A stretch of 64,000 nt of DNA from Lasiodiplodia sp. COLG20 (GCA_009801085.1 VNWV01000003.1:3596001-3660000), one strand, 5' to 3'. Shown: positions 1 through 13,470, counted from the stretch's first letter. Notes: generated from the sequence alone by a model not told the origin. Translations and numbers: made by a program.

Positions 1-1185
1 TTCCCTGCCTCCATGGCGTCCCTGTAGCGCTGTTGGTGCTCGCGCTGTGACGCTGTTGGGTCGGCGTTGAAGTCGATGCGTAGCGACTCCAGCATCTGCG
101 TTGCAAGGAGGATGGGGTTTGCTGCCGTGCCCGACTGGCTGAGGTGAGGGTTGCTGCGTGTGTACCAGGGATGCGTCCGGATCTCGTCCAGCGTGAAGCG
201 CTCCTGAGGATCTATTTTGAGCATTCCACGCAGCAATGACGTGGCGCCTGGGGGAAGTTTCTTCCACAGCTCATCCGTCGTGCGGCCCTTGGTCTGCAAG
301 AACTCATTGAACTCGTAGCTGGCGCGTGTCGGCTCGTCCCATGGCGTATTGCCGGCCAGAAGCACAAAGAGCACGATGCCACAGGACCAGACGTCAGCGA
401 TGTTGGGCTCGTAGCCCTTGTCTAGCACGTCAATGGCCTTGGACTTCTTCCCGGCGACAATTTCCGGAGCGATATAAGGCGGGCTGCCGCACACGCTGTT
501 GCAAAGACGCTTCTTGCCGTTGTTCTGAAACAGGGCGGCCAATCCAAAGTCGGACAGCTTAAGGTCGCCGTCAAGGGACAGCAGCATGTTCTCCGGCTTG
601 ATGTCGCGGTGCGCCACGCCCTTGGAATGCATGTAGCTTACGGCGTTGACCAGCTGCGTGAAGTACAGGTGTGCCACGTCCTCGCCCACGCCCTCGTCAG
701 CCTCGATCTTGTCGAACAGGTCGCCACCCTCCGCCAGCTCCATGGCTATCCAAGTGTACAGGCGGTCTTCGCCGTGGCTGAGATACTGTATCACATTGTG
801 GTGTCGGCCCAGGTGCTTGTGGAGGGTAACCTCGTGCTGGATCTGGTTCGGTTTCAGGCGACCTGTGCGGTAGGCATGCTCTTTGTTGATAAACTTGACG
901 GCGATGACGGGGCTTGACGCGGTCAGAGGGGCGGCCTTGCGGATGCTGTGTGCTCTACCGTTAGCCCGGGTCGTGTGCCAGATATACTGAGACACCTACA
1001 ACGCATACGCGCCTTGTCCTATGGTCTTGGACACGACGCGGAAGGGCAGGTCTTTTGGCAAAGGCGCCACCTGTGACTGTAGAGCTTACACGTTAGCAAT
1101 GCCAATACATCTCGCCATGTGGTGCTCTTGCGGCGCTGCGAGCATGGCGAAGGAGGGCGCGACTCACGTTCGGCGGGGGTCCCAT
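1..1185 (-). CDS. chk1: Serine/threonine checkpoint kinase Chk1 (N-terminal part, cut by window edge)
   Basis: DNA-damage checkpoint effector kinase that restrains mitotic entry. Exons read 1168-1185, 1000-1076 and 945 down to the left edge. Exon 1 encodes only MGPPPN, and the joined N-terminus runs into the glycine-loop region GQGAYA. The kinase core is clear: the ATP lysine in VIAVKFINKEHA, the hinge AMELAEGGDLFDKIE, the catalytic loop GVAHRDIKPEN, the DFG loop, the activation-segment end YIAPEI, and DVWSCGIVLFVLLAGNTPWDEP. After the kinase domain the segment NPILLATQMLESLRIDF resembles the fungal Chk1 linker. The C-terminal regulatory part lies outside the window. The start at 1185 fits the short Pro-rich N-terminus of other fungal Chk1 proteins. 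The acceptor of intron 1 could instead be six bases further on, also in frame. Family assignment is firm; the tiny first exon is less certain. Confidence 0.88.
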
Positions 1186-2096
1186 TGCGGTCGACGGAGG
1201 CGGAGAAGACGGGTCGGAGCGGTTACCAGGCAACAGGCACGGCGTTTATATGCTCTGCGGGGCGCGACCCTCGCATGGCAACATGGCGGGTGGTGCAAAG
1301 GCGGGCGTCGACGCGACGAGTCAGCCGCGCAGGCAGTCGCGCCTTTTCGCGTTAAAATCAGAAGCACGGGGCACGCTCGCCGCCCAAGATTACATCATCA
1401 CCACACGAGGTCGGCACGCGGTTCTGGGTGTGCGATTTTGCAGGTTCGTTGATTCCTAGACAGTATGATACATGTCGGCGTTGCAGAGCCTCGACTCAAA
1501 ACTCTCTAGCGCTCTTCCTTCCCCAGGCCCCGTTGCTTGCCACTAAATCCCCCCACCGCCCCCTGAACTAAAACCCTTTCCAATCCAAATAGGTAAAACG
1601 CGCGGAATAGCCTGAGTCTAGGCTATCCAACTATGAAAAGCTCTTGTTTTTCAAAAGTCCCGGAAACGCCAGTCTAGACCCGTGTGCCGTGAATGTCGCG
1701 CAAGAAAAAAGCAGACATCATACTAGAAAGTGCAAAAAGCCAATAGGAAAGAGTGGAGAGGGCCCTTGCGGACCCAATGCGAACATGGATATCGAAGAAC
1801 CCAATCTTGAGCAGAATATGAATAGCGAGAAAGACAAGTATGAACCGAAGGTTGTAATGGGCCCCATCCCGGGAGGCTCCATCGCCTGCACGCGAGAGCG
1901 CAGGCCCGTGCAGAGCCTCCAAGGAGACTCATGCGCTGTTCCCGCATCTGCCGCGGGGCCGACTCCTGCGCGCGGGTACCCGCCGGTATGTTGTGGTATC
2001 CATTGTGACTTGGCGGGTGTGGGGACGCGCGCGTCGGAGCGTGGGATGGCATCTGATTCGGATTGGGGCGATCGAGGCACAGGCTTCGCTTCGCTT
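1186..2096. other. Intergenic, chk1 5' side / flbA 3' side
   Basis: Short overlapping frames on both strands show no domain or consistent codon use. The stretch probably holds the chk1 promoter and the flbA 3' untranslated region. Confidence 0.5.
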
Positions 2097-4733
2097 TTAT
2101 GAGGTGGCCACGGCAGGGGCGGCATCCAGGTTGCGGTCGCGGATGACCGAGGCGTACTTTGGTTCCCTCATGAACTTGGGAACGGAGTCCTGTAGATTTG
2201 TGAGAACCCCATCCGGTGGTACATAATGTGTAGAGCACTTACGCTAGCCATGAGCTTGAAGACCGAGTTTTGTGCTTGATCAAACAGAGTCGCAACTTCG
2301 TCCAAGCTCCTCACCATAGCCTCGTCGTCACCAACGGCGCGGGTCATGCGGGCGGCAAGCGCCGTTCTCAAGCTGTGGTCGATGTTGAGTTCGCAAGGAG
2401 AGCCAGGGGCAAGGAAAGCGTTGTACAAGCCTATTCGGGTTAGGACGAGATTTCCTTCATCTTTGCAAGGGGAACTCACTGTATGCTGCTGCGAGCGTCT
2501 CCCTGATGACCTCAAGCTTCGGCGACGCGGCCACTCTCTTCGCAGCCTTGTAACCACCCAGGAACTCGCTGACATCCAAGTAGAAAGACAAGTTCTCCTC
2601 GCAGTGCGTTTCCCGAAGGAATTCTCTGAAAAGCAGGCGGAGGGCCGGGTCACGGATGATGACGGTCATGCGGTTGGCGTTGGAATCCCTGGTCGTGCCT
2701 TCACGGGGCCTGTTGGCGGCAGGTGCGGAATCGCCGTTGAGCGACGTCTTCGGGCTCTGGATCCAGCCGGCAATCCTCTGACCCTTCTCCGTGACGTAGT
2801 AGATGGCGCTCTTGGTGGGCTGGAAGCGGCCGCTGTTAGGAAACGCCTCAACGGGTGCCATGAGACCGAACTCGTAGAAGAGCGAGCACATCTCAAATGC
2901 TTCCCTCTTGTCAACCATAGTACTGCAGTCCATAAGCCAGTCCACTGCGGCCTTTCCGGTGAACGTGTTCATGTAGACCTTATCACCAATCTTGCGCTCT
3001 CTTGCCATCTTGACACCGACCAGACCAGTCGAGTACTCATTCAGCGAATCCGAATCAGCCTGGGCAGTGTTTGCCTTGGCGTTGGGGCCTTCCTGACCGA
3101 CGAAACGACGGAACACGACCTCGGTCGTGGCGTTGTCGTGGTTAAGCTTATCCGTCTCGGTCTCACGCTCTAGAATGACCAAGTGCATCGTGTTGCGAGG
3201 AGAGTCGAGGACCTCGTAGACGTGCTTCTGGTTGATGCCGTTGCGCTGGCAGAAGCGCTGCAGCACGTGCATTCCCTTAGGGGTCATTTGCCAAACCGAC
3301 GTCTTCGACATGAAATCCGACTTTCCTTCAACAGACTCAATAAAGCGAGCCTCCAAGAACTTCTGGCAAACCGAGCGAGCCATTTCCTTGGCCATTGAGA
3401 AAGTGGTCGTGGTGGTAGTGGTGACAATCCTGGAAGGATCCTTCGGATCCGGCATGCGGTTCGATTGCGAAAACTTTAGCGAGCCCAGGTTCGTCATGGC
3501 CTCCTCCGACGTGAAACTGTGATCGACCTTTTGCCATCTTACGCGATGCGGCGTCAGGGGCAAGCTGACCATGAGCGTGGAGAAGAGATCTTTGAAATCC
3601 TGCAGGCGGATGTGTCAGCTGCGTTCGGATCCCGGGAGGCGGCAAGCGATCAAAAAAGAAACGCAACGACAGATCAATGTTCCGCTCCCGACACGTTTTC
3701 AGATCCGAAGCGATCGGATGTCTCGCCCAGTCGATGACGCCTGTCGGTCTAAGAAACGTGCTCCGGGAGCCATGGTGGAACTCCGGAAGGGCGGGAGGCT
3801 TGTGGGACAGCAACGGCAGGACGCTCAGCGGCCGAAGGCCAATGGCCACGGCCATCCCCTCGCCCGTGTCGCCGTCCGCGGCCCCGCAGCGCCGCATTGG
3901 ACGCTCAATTGCTCCGCCATCGAGCCAGGAACAAAATGGGAACACGGGCTGGCAGAATGCGAAGCGGAAAGGGGGGGCAATGGACTTACTCTCGTGAATG
4001 GCCGATCATCATCGGTCATCCGAAGCAATCTCGACGAAGTCTGATGCATCTTGGGATCCTTGGCGCGAGCGGGGTGCTGTGCTGGAGAGACGAAGGCGGG
4101 CTTCTCGAGGTTTATAGAAGGCGGGAATGCTGACGCACGCCGTGGTCAATGGACGAGTCGCGGGAGCTGCTGTGCGCGGCACTCGACAGTCGGCGGGGTG
4201 AGGCCGTAGTTTTGAGTGGCGCGGAGGGATTGTGAGACGGCGTTTCCGGATGGGGCACGCTCTGCGTCTGTGGCAGCACCTTCACCGATTGCGCACTCGG
4301 ATTGTCGGGACCGTCGCGCGATTCCTGGTCAGCGATTTGCAGCCTCGCAGGGCTTGGTGCTGCGGAGGCGTGGACTTGGGGCGGCGATGACGCTTCGTCG
4401 GGCGAGTGCCTTTTCCACTCGTGCGGTTCAGGCTCGGAGCGGCGGCGAGACAACCAGCTGAAGTCTCCCAGGCCGCGGTGGAGGGCGAGTCTGCGGGTGC
4501 GGGCTAGGGTCGGCCGGCTGGGTTGGGCGAGGCAACAGAGCCGGGGCGGCAGGCACAGGGCGGGCAGGGGCAGCGGGCGCTGGGCGGGAAAGCGGCGCGC
4601 TGCGGGAGCCGGAGCGATGTGCGGAGAGAGTGGTGGTGGAGGGGGTGGGTGGAGGAGTGGTGGTGGTGGGAAGAGGTCTCGACGTAGCTTCGAGACGGGC
4701 GGGCGAGGGAGAAGAAGCAGTAGTATGCGGCAT
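2097..4733 (-). CDS. flbA: Developmental regulator FlbA (DEP + RGS domain protein)
   Basis: Regulator of G-protein signalling that accelerates GTP hydrolysis on the FadA-type G-alpha subunit, moving hyphae from growth to conidiation in Aspergillus (family knowledge). Exons 2097-2189, 2243-2430, 2480-3599, 3990-4076 and 4139 upwards all join in phase. The core includes FTSEEAMTNLGSLKFSQSNR, a fungal DR/DEP region, a second DEP (ARERKIGDKVYMNTFTGKAA) and a C-terminal RGS box from MTVIIRDPALRLLFREFLRE through LNIDHSL to SDSVPKFMREPKYASV. The N-terminus is Pro/Ser/Thr-rich. The first ATG that fits is 4733, but reaching the frame of GDFSWLSRRR needs one more intron. A 46-nt GT..AG candidate between the two frames (donor after the PAPA-rich stretch, acceptor before ALHRGLGDF) would do this; that joint is inference. 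Everything from 4139 down is well supported. Confidence 0.87.
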
Positions 4734-7700
4734 CAGAGCGTCGCGAGGGAGTCTTTTGGCCTAAAGGTGGGTACGCTGACTAGCCGGCTCAGGGTTTAAC
4801 TTCACGAATCGACCGACCTTTTCCAACAAGGCTAAGCAAGACGCGGGCCTTAGGATGATCGTATGGCGTCCGCCATCGCTCGCAAGTGCGCCCCGGCCAC
4901 AGCGGCCGCCTCCCTCGGCCCCTGTGGCTCCCACGCGATAATCCTTGCAAGATCGAGTTTGTCACAAGATAAGTGGGTTCGTATTGCTGTCACTCTGACA
5001 CGCCAAGCAGCCCAAGCCCGCGAGCACGGCCGCGCGCGCTGCTGCTGCCCTGCGGCGCTGCGGGAGCTGGAGCGGGCGGGCAGACTCACACGCGGCGCGC
5101 GACAGTTCGAGAAGCGGCGAAGGGCGCTGGAATGCATGCGTGCGAGCCGCCAGGGGCCCCCGCCGCGGGCGGGCAGGGAGAGCGGGCGACAGCCGGGCAC
5201 AGAAAGCCAAAAGGCGGCGTGGGTGCGACTCGCCCGGCCGCGCGCCTGCCGTCAGACTCGCCAGCAGCAGCTCTCTCCTTGCGCCCCAACTGCACCAGTG
5301 GCAGCCGGCGCAGAGCCGCTGCAACTCATTCGGCTCTCATCCGGGGCGCTCTCGGCCGTGCAGCCGTCTAGCACGTTTTCTTCAAGCTCTGCCCGCCCAC
5401 ACGCCTGCGCCCGGCCCAAAGTGCTGACCCGGGTTTCAGAGCTGCAGCACCGTTGGCCCTCGTCGGCGGCCAGGACGCCCCCGTTGCCGTGTAACGCGCG
5501 ATGAGACCTGCCGCCTGCGGTGCAGAAGGTGGCCGGGCGTCGCATTCTAGAACCGCCGCTCCACCGGGCGTCGTCGGGTCGGGGCAGGCTGGCAGGAGGG
5601 GAGCGGGGCGGAGACAGGCGCGGTGGGTGTTGCACGTACGCAAGCAGACAGCCGGGCGGCTGGCTGTTATGAGTCCTGTCGCCTGCAAGCGGGCATGCAA
5701 GCTGACCTGTCGCATGCGTTGCCGCACGTGTTGCGCGCCGGGCTGACGGCCACACCGCTGCTCAGCCGGCGACGACGCAGCAGTGGGGATCGACTTGAGA
5801 TCTTCATCTCTGCCTGCCTCCCATGCCACCACGTGCCTCCCCGCACCCAGGCCACGTTTTGCGGCCGGGATGCGCCGCGGCTGTCCTTCATCCTCTCAGC
5901 CAATGCCAGGCACGCAAGCATGTTCCTGGCTGCAAGGCCGCCCGCCACACCGGTGCGCGCACAGCCAGCCAACGCCGGCACGCTGGAAATTGCATCCCTT
6001 ATACTTTGCGCCCGTTCGTCCTCCGCGCGTGCTGCATCCGCCCGCGGCGACGAGACGCGCGGGAGCGGCGGCGCTGGCCGGAGGGTGCGCGCGTTTGGCG
6101 CGCGCTGGGAGAAGCGGGCCCGACCGCACATTGCTCCGGACACGTGCAGGAGTGCCCCCCGACGCCGACCCCACGTTGCGCTCAATCCAAAACACTCATT
6201 TTGTGTGCACCCGAGACCGAAACGAGTCTGACAGCGCGCTCCACCTTGGCGACCCGGCAGCGCGGTGCGGCCCTCAGCGCAGCCACGGGCTGACGGAACA
6301 CTGGAGGACGGGCGGCCATGGCGAGCGAAGGAGCACGCTGCTGCAGACCGTGAAGCGCATGGTCGCCCCTTTAGGGCTAGTCGCGGCTGGAGATAGCAGG
6401 CCAGCGCGAGCCCGCTAACGCCGGCGGTCCAGGCACAGGAACACCGCCAGTGCATGGAATGCCTCTGCAGGCGGGTGCAAAACGACCGAGGCACGGTCGC
6501 ATTGCGTGCGTCTCGGCGGGCTAGGTGGTACGGCGGCGCGGGTGCAGCGTCCGTCGCTGGGAGGGATGGAGGCTCTCTGCGGATATAAGCCGTGCCATGA
6601 CGACGGCTCATTCCCGGCACGCCTCGTCGAGATGACGAGAACCGCGCGGATCGCTCTCGAGCCGCCCTGAGCCGTGCTGCGCGCCGAGTCATGACGCCGA
6701 AGCCAAGTAGGGCCGGCAGCGATTTCCACGTGGCACGGTGGTGAGCAGTTCCTTTTCGCGCAGGGTGAAGTCCCAATTTGCCCGCCAGAGCCCAAACGCC
6801 TCCGGTGCGCGGCCGGCGCCCTCTCCGACGGCCTGCTGCTATATAGCAGGCGTTCGGCCGCGGCGGGACCCGCAAGCTAGCGCGTCGGCCGACATGGCGA
6901 TCTCGCACCTGCATCTGCTGATTTTTCCCTCACCGCGTTCGTGAACGGCGCCTTAGGCCTCATCAGCCCACGTGCTGTGGGCTGACCAGGCCCCGCCGCC
7001 TCTCTTCAGCATGCCGTCATGCGAGGGCCCGCGCCCTGGAAGATGCCGCCGCGACTCAGCAGCTCTCGCATTGCTTCCCGAAGCAGTAGCCGCAGGAGTC
7101 AACGGGGCATCACAGCTCCAACGGCGAGCTTCGTGGCTGCACTGGCCGCGATTGGCGGGCGATTTGGAATATGGGGCACTTGGAGCACCTTGATCGGCTG
7201 CGGCTAGGTCCAGCAAGGCAAGCCAGGGGCGAGTCGAATTTTGCGGCGGCATGATGTCGTAGCGCATTCCAATGTCGCAGCCCACACGTAAGGGCGGCCG
7301 GCGAACCACCGCACGCCGCCGCGATCGCTCGCTGCGCAGCTTCGCGCAGCAGACGCTCGCGATGCGGGATCGCCGCCAGCCACCTCGTGGGCGACAGCGT
7401 GCGTCGGAGCAAACGTGCGGCAGGAAACGAGCGCACGTGACGGGGCTGGGAGTTCCATGGGAGCCAGGGGGGCGGGCAACGACGTTCGCTGCATGCGGCG
7501 GCTGCGACGGCTGTGTGTCGCGGCTGAGAGGCTGCTGTGGCTGCACACGACGTGCCACCAACGCGAAACATAGCACACAAGCACAACACCAGGGCGGCGT
7601 GCAAGCTTCACCCCCGCGCACCGCACGATCGCTCAGCACCCGGAAACGGCGTGGCCAACACGGCCCTGCCCCGAGGGAAGGAGGGTGGCCGCTGCAGCTT

Positions 7701-8400
7701 CGTCCGTACCCGCTCTCCTCGTTCTCCACTAACACGTGGCATTAGCTTAGCCTTCCCGTCGCAATGCCCTTCCCGCGTCTTCCAGAAGCTTTCCTGTGCC
7801 GCATCTTCATCGTCAACCCATCAGTGGGCTGTCGCCGCTGGATCTGCCGCCCGCGTGGCCCAGCAGATCTGCATGTGATCAGATTAATACTGACCCACTC
7901 GCCTGCTCCCTCACCTAGCCAGCGCCGGCAATCTCTCGTCACTGTTGTCAGCCTGGTCCCACTGGCTGCGGCGTTCTAGGAGGTGCAATCGAACTCCAGT
8001 GCACGCGACTCTGATTGGCCGTCGCTTCGAATCACCCCTGCCACATATTCCATCGCATCGGTGTGATGGAAGAGCCGGATGACAGCTCCTCAGAATTTGG
8101 GTCGCCTCCCTGAGCCGGCGCTTAATGCGTGATGGTGTCGTCGACCCCTTTGTGACTGGGCCCCATCCCGTCACTCTGCATGCAGAGCCAGCTGCTCGTT
8201 GTCAGAACCGCTCGGATCGCAACCGATGGCCGCCTTCTTCCTGCCCGCCCCCGCTCCCTGGATAATGCCTCAGCATACGCTACGGCAATGCCGCAGTCTA
8301 GGCCCTGCTGACGCACTGGAGCCGTGGGTAAAACGGTCTTCCTCAGCGGCACGTCTCGTGGTATGCTCTGATTCGAGTGCTGCTGTGTGGCGGACGGGAA
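4734..8400. other. GC-rich gene-free region upstream of flbA
   Basis: Long open frames occur on both strands (the longest is minus 5667-6914), but their translations are Arg/Ala/Pro/Cys-rich, overlap in every frame and contain no recognisable domain. This is what GC-rich non-coding DNA gives by chance. Position suggests it includes the flbA promoter and a long leader. Confidence 0.5.
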
Positions 8401-11400
8401 GTCGTACGACTCCTCCATTGCCGAGCTGGGTATCCCCTGTCTTACCTGCCCTCGCGCAGACACTGAGCTCCTTCCTTTCCTTTACGAGAGGTTAACTTAC
8501 CTCCAAGGACGCAGTGTCTTCTACATCCGGCTCTGGGGAGCTGGATGGTTTTAAAAAAAGAACCAAGTTGAATCCGAAAAGGGACCAGTGACGCTCGCGA
8601 TCAGAGCTGACCGCAACACTGGCGAACTCGTAGACGACCTCGTGCCCGCGCAGCAGATCTCTGAATCCAGAAACGCTGGACCCTTGCATCACTGATCACT
8701 CTGCACCGCTGCCTTGGTCACAGACCTCATGGAAGTGTGGGTGTTTGTTTTCTAGAAGCCTGATCAAGCGGGGACATGGGTGTGGAGCAGAGGCGGCGCC
8801 GGCGGGCTACCGGAACCACTGATGAGGATCCCAAAAGCTTGTGGCTGCGGGAGGGAAGCTGAGTGTAGCGTGGCCTGAGTCGCAAGCGGGAAGATCGTCC
8901 CCCAAACCAGAGTCATTCCCTTCTGGGACTCTCTGACCGAAGATTGGTCGTCAATCGATCAGGGGGCTGCTGATGCTAAAGCAGATGGTAAAGCGAGCGT
9001 GCCACGCGCGCTTGTTGCGCAAATTGCGTGGCGGTCAACCCTGCCACAAAAGACCTGCATCTCACTTTTCTCTGACTGAAGACTGAGGCCCCCCGACCTC
9101 GTGAGCAGCTAAGTGTGGCTAAGGCGGTTTCTGGTTTCCAAACAACGCGGCTTCACTGCACTGATCGGACTTCTTTCCGAGGAGCCACCGCGGGTTTTTG
9201 TTGACGGTGTTGTACTACGGCGGGCTTTCTAAGGCATTATCCATGCCAAGAGGAAGTTGCCTTTGCGGTCTTGGAGAGCCCTGTTGCCCAAGGATATAGG
9301 GCCGATTTTGGCAGAATAATAGCGTCCGGTCCGTCCTTGATATGTTTGGCCGCCTGTATAACGGACTCTCTCCTTTCGCGAGTACGAACGAACCCACTGT
9401 CGCACTGCTACTTTGACACCCGAGTGTGGACCCCCTTCTTGAGTTGCCCACGCTCCCTGCTTAACGACTATCTCGATATGCCTTGTGCACGACCCGTCAG
9501 GCCGAATAGCCTCCGTTGCTGAAATCCGCATATAGGACACCGTGGTGGCATATCTCGCATCTCCTTTTTTGGCTTGCGAATCACCGAGTCTACCGCGCAT
9601 AGAACACGCTGCGGGCCCACTCGCGATGCTGCTGCAGACGAGCCGACGACGGGCAAGATGTCCGAAGGCCAGAGGGTACCGGAGAGGAAAGGGGCGTGGA
9701 GGGCCAACTCTCTCGGGCCTCACTGTAGACCCTACTCGTCGCGACCCTCAACTAATTCTCGCAGCAAGCCTGGTAACCACGACCATGTGCCAGCGCCGTG
9801 GCCATGCTAAGATTCACCCAGTACGTCACGATCCGAGCGACACGCCGCCGTACGACTCGATCGCATAAACCTGTTAGGGAGGTGAGGCGTCGCTCAGTCG
9901 TTGCCTCCCCACCGCCTATACATATTTCGTCATACTCAGACGATGCTCTTGCCTTACTATTGAAGCATTCTGGGGGCCACAAAGCTTGCGCGTGTTGAAA
10001 AGGGGTAGGTAATCCGTTGCCCCTGATGCTGGAGGCCTTTGCGATGACGGCTTCTCGTGAGACGCAACTGCCTGGCGCCCTCGAGATGCCCACGATCCGT
10101 CGTAGACTTCAGCCACAATCCCATCTGGAAGATCTATAAGCGGAGCTTCTCCCGCATGCGATCTTCCGTGTCGTGGAATCGTCTGACCTCCCATCTTCGC
10201 GCATATTACTGTATAAAAGGACAGTGGGCCCCGGATCTAAATCACAGCTAACCTCCGTCGCGATAAATTCACGACAACTCCTTAGAAGGAGCCTTGTCAG
10301 TGAAAAGGGGGCCGACCGTTGAACCAACATGGATCGGTGATTGCGCCAACGGAGGCTGCGCCGGCCCCGCCCATACACATTGCAATTCAAACCGCTATCA
10401 CCGACGGACTTACGAGTCAGTTTGTGAGAAGCACTTCATCTGACAGATACAGGTCGTACTGAACGCATTCAAGGTTCCTTAGATGGGATCTTACACTCAT
10501 CAAGATGAGTGCTGGTCACTGATGTTGAACTGTGCTGATCGTATGAGAACCCGGGGCAGAAACCGGCTCACTCTGGCAAAACAGCTCCCCAACGAGATCC
10601 CACCGACTTCATACTCGCTTTCTGAAGATCTTCGGCATACCGATAGTGCCGAGTTTCCCGATTCCTCGCCGTCGAATGCGGGTCGCTTCCGCACAACCGA
10701 CTTCTAGACGGTCCGATAAGCGGATCTCTCGAGCAAACAGCTGCTGAGGTTTAGATCGGAGAAGGTGATGGGATAGGAAACATTCAAGCTCTGTAGTGGA
10801 GTCAGCCCCTCGGTAGGATTTCAAATGAAATAGCTGTGTCTTTGCGGCGGGAGATTGAAGTGATGTCGTGTGTCCAGACCATGACGCGCGACGTTCGCGA
10901 TTTGTTCGCCAAGGTCTACGAGTCCCGACAAGATATCGGACTGTGCAAGGATTCGACACGTTTAGATTTCCCCAGAGATAGCCAAGCGATCTCTAGAGTG
11001 CCTTTAGTCGGCTAGATCTCGCCTACATTCACTTCCAGATCAACCATTCACCGAATCATATCATGGATGGGATTAAGAATGCTCTAGGAAACTAGAAAAG
11101 ACGACTGTGGTCAATGAGCCTGTCGTCATCCCGCCCATCGCTTACATCTTGCTCCACGACTTTCTGCATATTCGATTGGCGCTATCGGAATTGCTTGCAT
11201 GAGAAGCCCAGCACTGAAAAGCGAGTCTGATCAGCCAAGAGGTGCTATGGCTTATTCCGCAGGGCTGCAATATATCGGGCTCAAGCTTCCCCACTTCGCT
11301 CCCGTGCGGGTAACTAGACCAGTTCCAAAGAGTATTTGATCGAAGAGCCACCGGAGTCTGCTCCACGGCTCTCGTTTCTGGCTGCCGGAACGAGCCGGTG

Positions 11401-13470
11401 TTGGAGTAGCATCAAAAGTGGGGGCCAGAATTGATGTAATACGTTAATTAGTAAATTCCACCGTCGAGGATGTCTGAGCGCCCTGAGGGAACGAACATCG
11501 TGCCCGGGCCCCGAGTCATTTTCACTGAGCAATTTCCAGCCACATCTGACCCTTTCTCTGCCAAGCGCCCTCGGAGCCTGCCCGTTCAGAACGCCACTCT
11601 CGCCTCTCGGCTCTATCGCTAGAGCTAAGCTTAGGGGTCACGGACTCGTCAAGGCTTTGAACGTGGTGCCTCGTTAGACAACGTTGCACACCCTCTCAGG
11701 ATTCACGAGTAGATTGGAAGTGCCCCGCGCGCAACCGGTTTCTCGTACGTCAGCGGCAAGCAAAGACCAACGCGAGGCAGGAGAAAACAGTCGGGCCCAA
11801 TAAAGGGCAACCCGACGCAATGGATGGCGTGCCCCAGAAGGGTAGGTTGCTCGCGGTCAGAAGCGATGGCGAGCTGTGGTGTCGATAATGGCATTTCGGA
11901 GACACGGAGTGGAAGTTCGATATCAGCGCTGAGTCGGCGAACGCCTCGACCGGTGAGACGTGTTGTAAGGGTCCAATGGAATCCGGCTGAGAAGGCCCGA
12001 TGAGCGACGAGGGATGGCTGAACAGGTAGCTGCGGGGTTAGCGGCTGGATGCCCGCTCCCTGAAGGATGGCAAGCCGCCCGCCCTACCGCATGCCGCCGT
12101 CTCCGCACGAGACGTCTTCGTCGCGATTGGAGGTGGTTCGACAGATCGAGATCTGCACGGTGATAGAATGGTTGTGGTTAACGTTAACCGGGCAGGCGTT
12201 GGTTGGGTGTTGATTGTTTGATTCGTAGGTGTTGTTTGCCCGACCACTGAACTGGCCTGCCCAACCGCGCTTCCCGCAGCCGTTGCGTTGGAGTGACATC
12301 TTACATTCTCTCGGTCGAATCAACAGGTGCTGCTAATGCTGACCTTCTTGCAGCCTCCTGCAGCTCCCAGAACGGCAGACGAGCGCGGCATGCTACACCG
12401 CTATGGTGGCGGAAGTCTGCTTCTGCCTCAAAGGGGATGATTCCAAGTACGTCTAGAGCCACGGTATGCGGCAGATGATGATAATCCGTGGCAATCGGGC
12501 CTGCGGCACCGCCTTTCCGCTTCATACTTAGCCCGTAATTACACGTCCATTAGCGTCTGTGGTTTGCGCGTTTCTGTCACCAAGTCCTGACCGACGCACG
12601 GCGGTATCTACTATCCCAGCACACGTGAACCCCGGAGCAGCATCAACGAGACTTCTTAGAACTGCGGATGTGGCGGATTCGCACCGTGCGATGAGTAAAA
12701 TTGTGCGTGTTGGGCAGAAAGGTGTCCGGAATTCGCCCTTGCGCCGACTCAGAGCTAGGCCAGTGGCATTGAGTGCCTACCAAAGAAGTGTATTTCTTGC
12801 ATCTACCACATTCGAACCGAACTTCGAGCCCAATGCTTGACTGCCCTTGATTTCTGATTATTTTTTCTGGAACAGGTACCAAGTGGTTAAGCGGGCCGCG
12901 GTTGCTTCAGAAATCCATACCAATGCAAGCCAGCGCACGCTAGTGTCACACTAAGTAGTCTGCCGACGCTCACGTCAAAGCTGTGATGTTTAAAAGGACT
13001 TGACGCTGCAAGCATCAAACCATAATTCTCAACCCTCTCCACTTGTAGTTGTGACATCTCAACAGCAAAACATCCTAGAGCATGGCTAGGCAGCAATAGC
13101 CTCCAGTAAATTCATCTGGCCAGTCCTCTGCTGCCTCTCGCTGCCTCTCGCTGTCTTTCCAGTGAACGAGAGCTTGGACCAGCGAAGATTTCGTTCGAAA
13201 CTTTATTTTCGAGGGTTGGGTAATCTTCGCTCTGAGATGCTGTGCATGAGTCTCATCGACGACTCTTCTTGCCTCCCAAGGAACATCGAGGCAACTTCCG
13301 GCGTTTACTAGTGGAAATCGCCACCACGTGGACGTCTCACACATCATGCTCCAGGATTCGAGCGAAGTCTATGTAGTATAGGTGCCTCTTCGAGCACACT
13401 CCTTATTGGATGCATCCAACATGTCGCATGCTGTTCGTGTTTACCGTCCTATGTCCCGGTCGAACCAGTA
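8401..13470. other. About 5 kb without a recognisable gene, near-even base composition
   Basis: Reading frames are short (none above about 165 codons) and none shows a domain, signal peptide or convincing splice chain. The longest candidates, minus 9229-9723 and minus 8492-8692, match no family I know. A GTTAACGTTAAC palindrome sits near 12178. No transposase or reverse transcriptase motif was seen. Confidence 0.45.

Noticed and set aside
5667..6914. 415-codon minus-strand open frame
   Set aside because: Arg/Ala/Cys-rich translation overlapping long frames on both strands in GC-rich DNA, no domain; chance opening.
9229..9723. Minus frame with Gly/Arg/Tyr-rich translation
   Set aside because: No family resemblance, no splice context or neighbours; not enough to call a gene.
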